From: Thermoflexus sp.
Lineage (GTDB): Bacteria > Chloroflexota > Anaerolineae > Thermoflexales > Thermoflexaceae
NCBI RefSeq assembly: GCF_034432235.1
Contig: NZ_DAOUCJ010000078.1
Span: 8,531-72,530 of the forward strand
DNA length: 64,000 nt
Direction of reading: 5' to 3'
Shown piece by piece: positions 63,111-64,000 of the stretch; within the stretch, counting starts at the first letter, position 1; each line of letters opens with the position of its first letter. The position numbers and the translations under genes were made by a program. The notes under the pieces are model-generated. The model had not been told where the DNA came from and did not search any database. It saw nothing but the letters and a program-made list of their open reading frames with translations.

Positions 63111-63506
63111 TTAAAAGATCACACCAGATACCAGGATCACATTGGCATAAGGGGTGCATTCGCCGGTCCGGACCACCGCGCGGGCAGTCGCCGTCATCGC
63201 CTTGAAGGTCTCATGGGGCACGTGCTCCAGGGGGATCGAGGCCAGCCGCTCCCGTAAGGCGGCATACAACGTGGGGCTGCGGTCCATCATCTCAACGGCC
63301 ATAATCGCCTTCTCTACGTGAAGTTCCTCCAGGACCGCATCGAGGACATCCAGAAAGGGGGGGAGCCCCGGACGAACCGCCAGGTCAATCCGCTGGACCG
63401 CTGGAGGGATCGGCAGCCCCGCGTCGGCGATAACCAGCAGATCCCCATGCCCCATCTGAGCCACCACCTGGCTCAAAGGAGCGTTGAGCAACCCACGTTT
63501 TTTCAT
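63111..63506 (-). CDS. rbsD: D-ribose pyranase
   Basis: 131 residues, the normal length. It starts MKKRGLLNAPLSQVVAQMGH, with the RbsD active-site His in MGHGDLL, then VIADAGLPIPPAVQRIDLAV, and ends with the conserved TGECTPYANVILVSGVIF. RbsD interconverts ribose pyranose and furanose forms for the kinase. Its presence makes ribose the likely operon substrate. GGGAGG lies before the ATG. Confidence 0.95.
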   Translation of the reverse strand: MKKRGLLNAPLSQVVAQMGHGDLLVIADAGLPIPPAVQRIDLAVRPGLPPFLDVLDAVLEELHVEKAIMAVEMMDRSPTLYAALRERLASIPLEHVPHETFKAMTATARAVVRTGECTPYANVILVSGVIF

Positions 63507-63521
63507 CGAGAACCTCCCGGC

Positions 63522-64000
63522 TCAGGTGGAATGCCGAACGACCATGCGAACCGGCAGCAGATAACGGGCCGGCGGGCGTCCCCCCGCCTGGATCCGGCGA
63601 AGGAGGAGCTCCCCCGCCAGCCGGCCCATCTCATAGGTGGGCTGGGCCACCGTGGTCAGGGGTGGGATGACATAGGCCGCCAGGGCGATATCATCGAAGC
63701 CGACCAGAGCGATATCCTGAGGGATCCGCAGGCCTGCCTCGCCAATCGCCCGCATCGCCCCGATCGCCATCAGATCGTTGCAGGCGAAAATCGCCGTCGG
63801 GCGGATCGCAGGAGGGAGGCTTAAGAAAAAGCGCGCCGCGTGATATCCGCTTTCCGCTCGAAAATCCCCCCGACGAATCCAGATCTCCAGGGGCTCGATC
63901 CCCGCTTCCTCCATGGCCTTTTGATAGCCGCGCACCCGATCGGCGCTCGGCGTGAGATCCGAAGGGCCCGTGATGCATGCAATCCGCCGATGGCCTCGAT
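63522..64000 (-). CDS. rbsR: LacI/RbsR family transcription regulator, C-terminal part
   Basis: The window ends inside this gene; about 159 C-terminal residues are visible and the DNA-binding N-terminus is outside. The part is a sugar-binding domain with RVRGYQKAMEEAGIE, TAIFACNDLMAIGAMRAIGE, DIALVGFDDIALAAYVIPPL, and the ending TTVAQPTYEMGRLAGELLLR. It is the most upstream gene of the ribose run on the minus strand and 16 bases before rbsD, so it is probably the operon's repressor. Confidence 0.9.
   Translation of the reverse strand, partial: RGHRRIACITGPSDLTPSADRVRGYQKAMEEAGIEPLEIWIRRGDFRAESGYHAARFFLSLPPAIRPTAIFACNDLMAIGAMRAIGEAGLRIPQDIALVGFDDIALAAYVIPPLTTVAQPTYEMGRLAGELLLRRIQAGGRPPARYLLPVRMVVRHST

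Overview
This 64 kb window is high-GC bacterial chromosome, almost fully coding. No 16S gene is present, so the placement is inference, but the content points to a thermophilic member of the Chloroflexota, Thermoflexus/Anaerolineae-like. The clues are many secreted proteins with Pro/Thr linkers and (Y/F)LPLILR motifs, a two-domain protein disulfide oxidoreductase typical of thermophiles, an isopentenyl phosphate kinase, a Tad-type pilus locus with no secretin seen, RNase Y, and a RtcB-archease pair with an intein in RtcB.

Layout. 0-4.7 kb: the lysS 3' end, a Mut7-C RNase-like protein, a membrane protein, a MATE exporter, an SH3 protein, then a decayed patch with a truncated REP-associated transposase, REP-like palindromes and a gene fragment. 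4.7-13 kb (minus strand): LysM-M23 peptidase, DUF192 protein, MazG, M16 peptidase, RNase Y, RecX, RecA. 13-22 kb: AI-2E-type permease, SH3 lipoprotein, a very large amidase, a TagO/WecA-type transferase, an SH3 protein, HPF.

22-42 kb is the most distinctive part. comF is followed by tadC, tadB, tadA, cpaE and cpaB. Beyond them lie an LPXTG-like stalk protein, a Kelch/DUF11/CARDB surface protein, six TadE/TadG-like pseudopilin proteins in two divergent clusters (one with a von Willebrand A domain, one with a Pro-Thr stalk), a secreted protein and a G5/beta-propeller protein. A near-consensus promoter lies between the two clusters. I read this as one surface appendage system: the ATPase and platform assemble subunits, and the large proteins are adhesins or tips.

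42-50 kb is housekeeping: PlsC-type acyltransferase, RF1, RNase III, tRNA-Gly(CCC), disulfide oxidoreductase, tmRNA, a tandem RsmC-like methyltransferase, S21, YggT and YggS. 50-57 kb (minus strand): rtcB interrupted by a 510-residue intein, archease, selD whose catalytic codon is an in-frame UGA (selenocysteine), isopentenyl phosphate kinase and a histone-deacetylase-family protein. 57-64 kb: a ribose-type operon rbsR-rbsD-rbsC2-rbsB-rbsA-rbsC1-rbsK, with two different permease genes and a hairpin after rbsB.

All calls come from reading the sequence and recalled family knowledge. No database search was possible.
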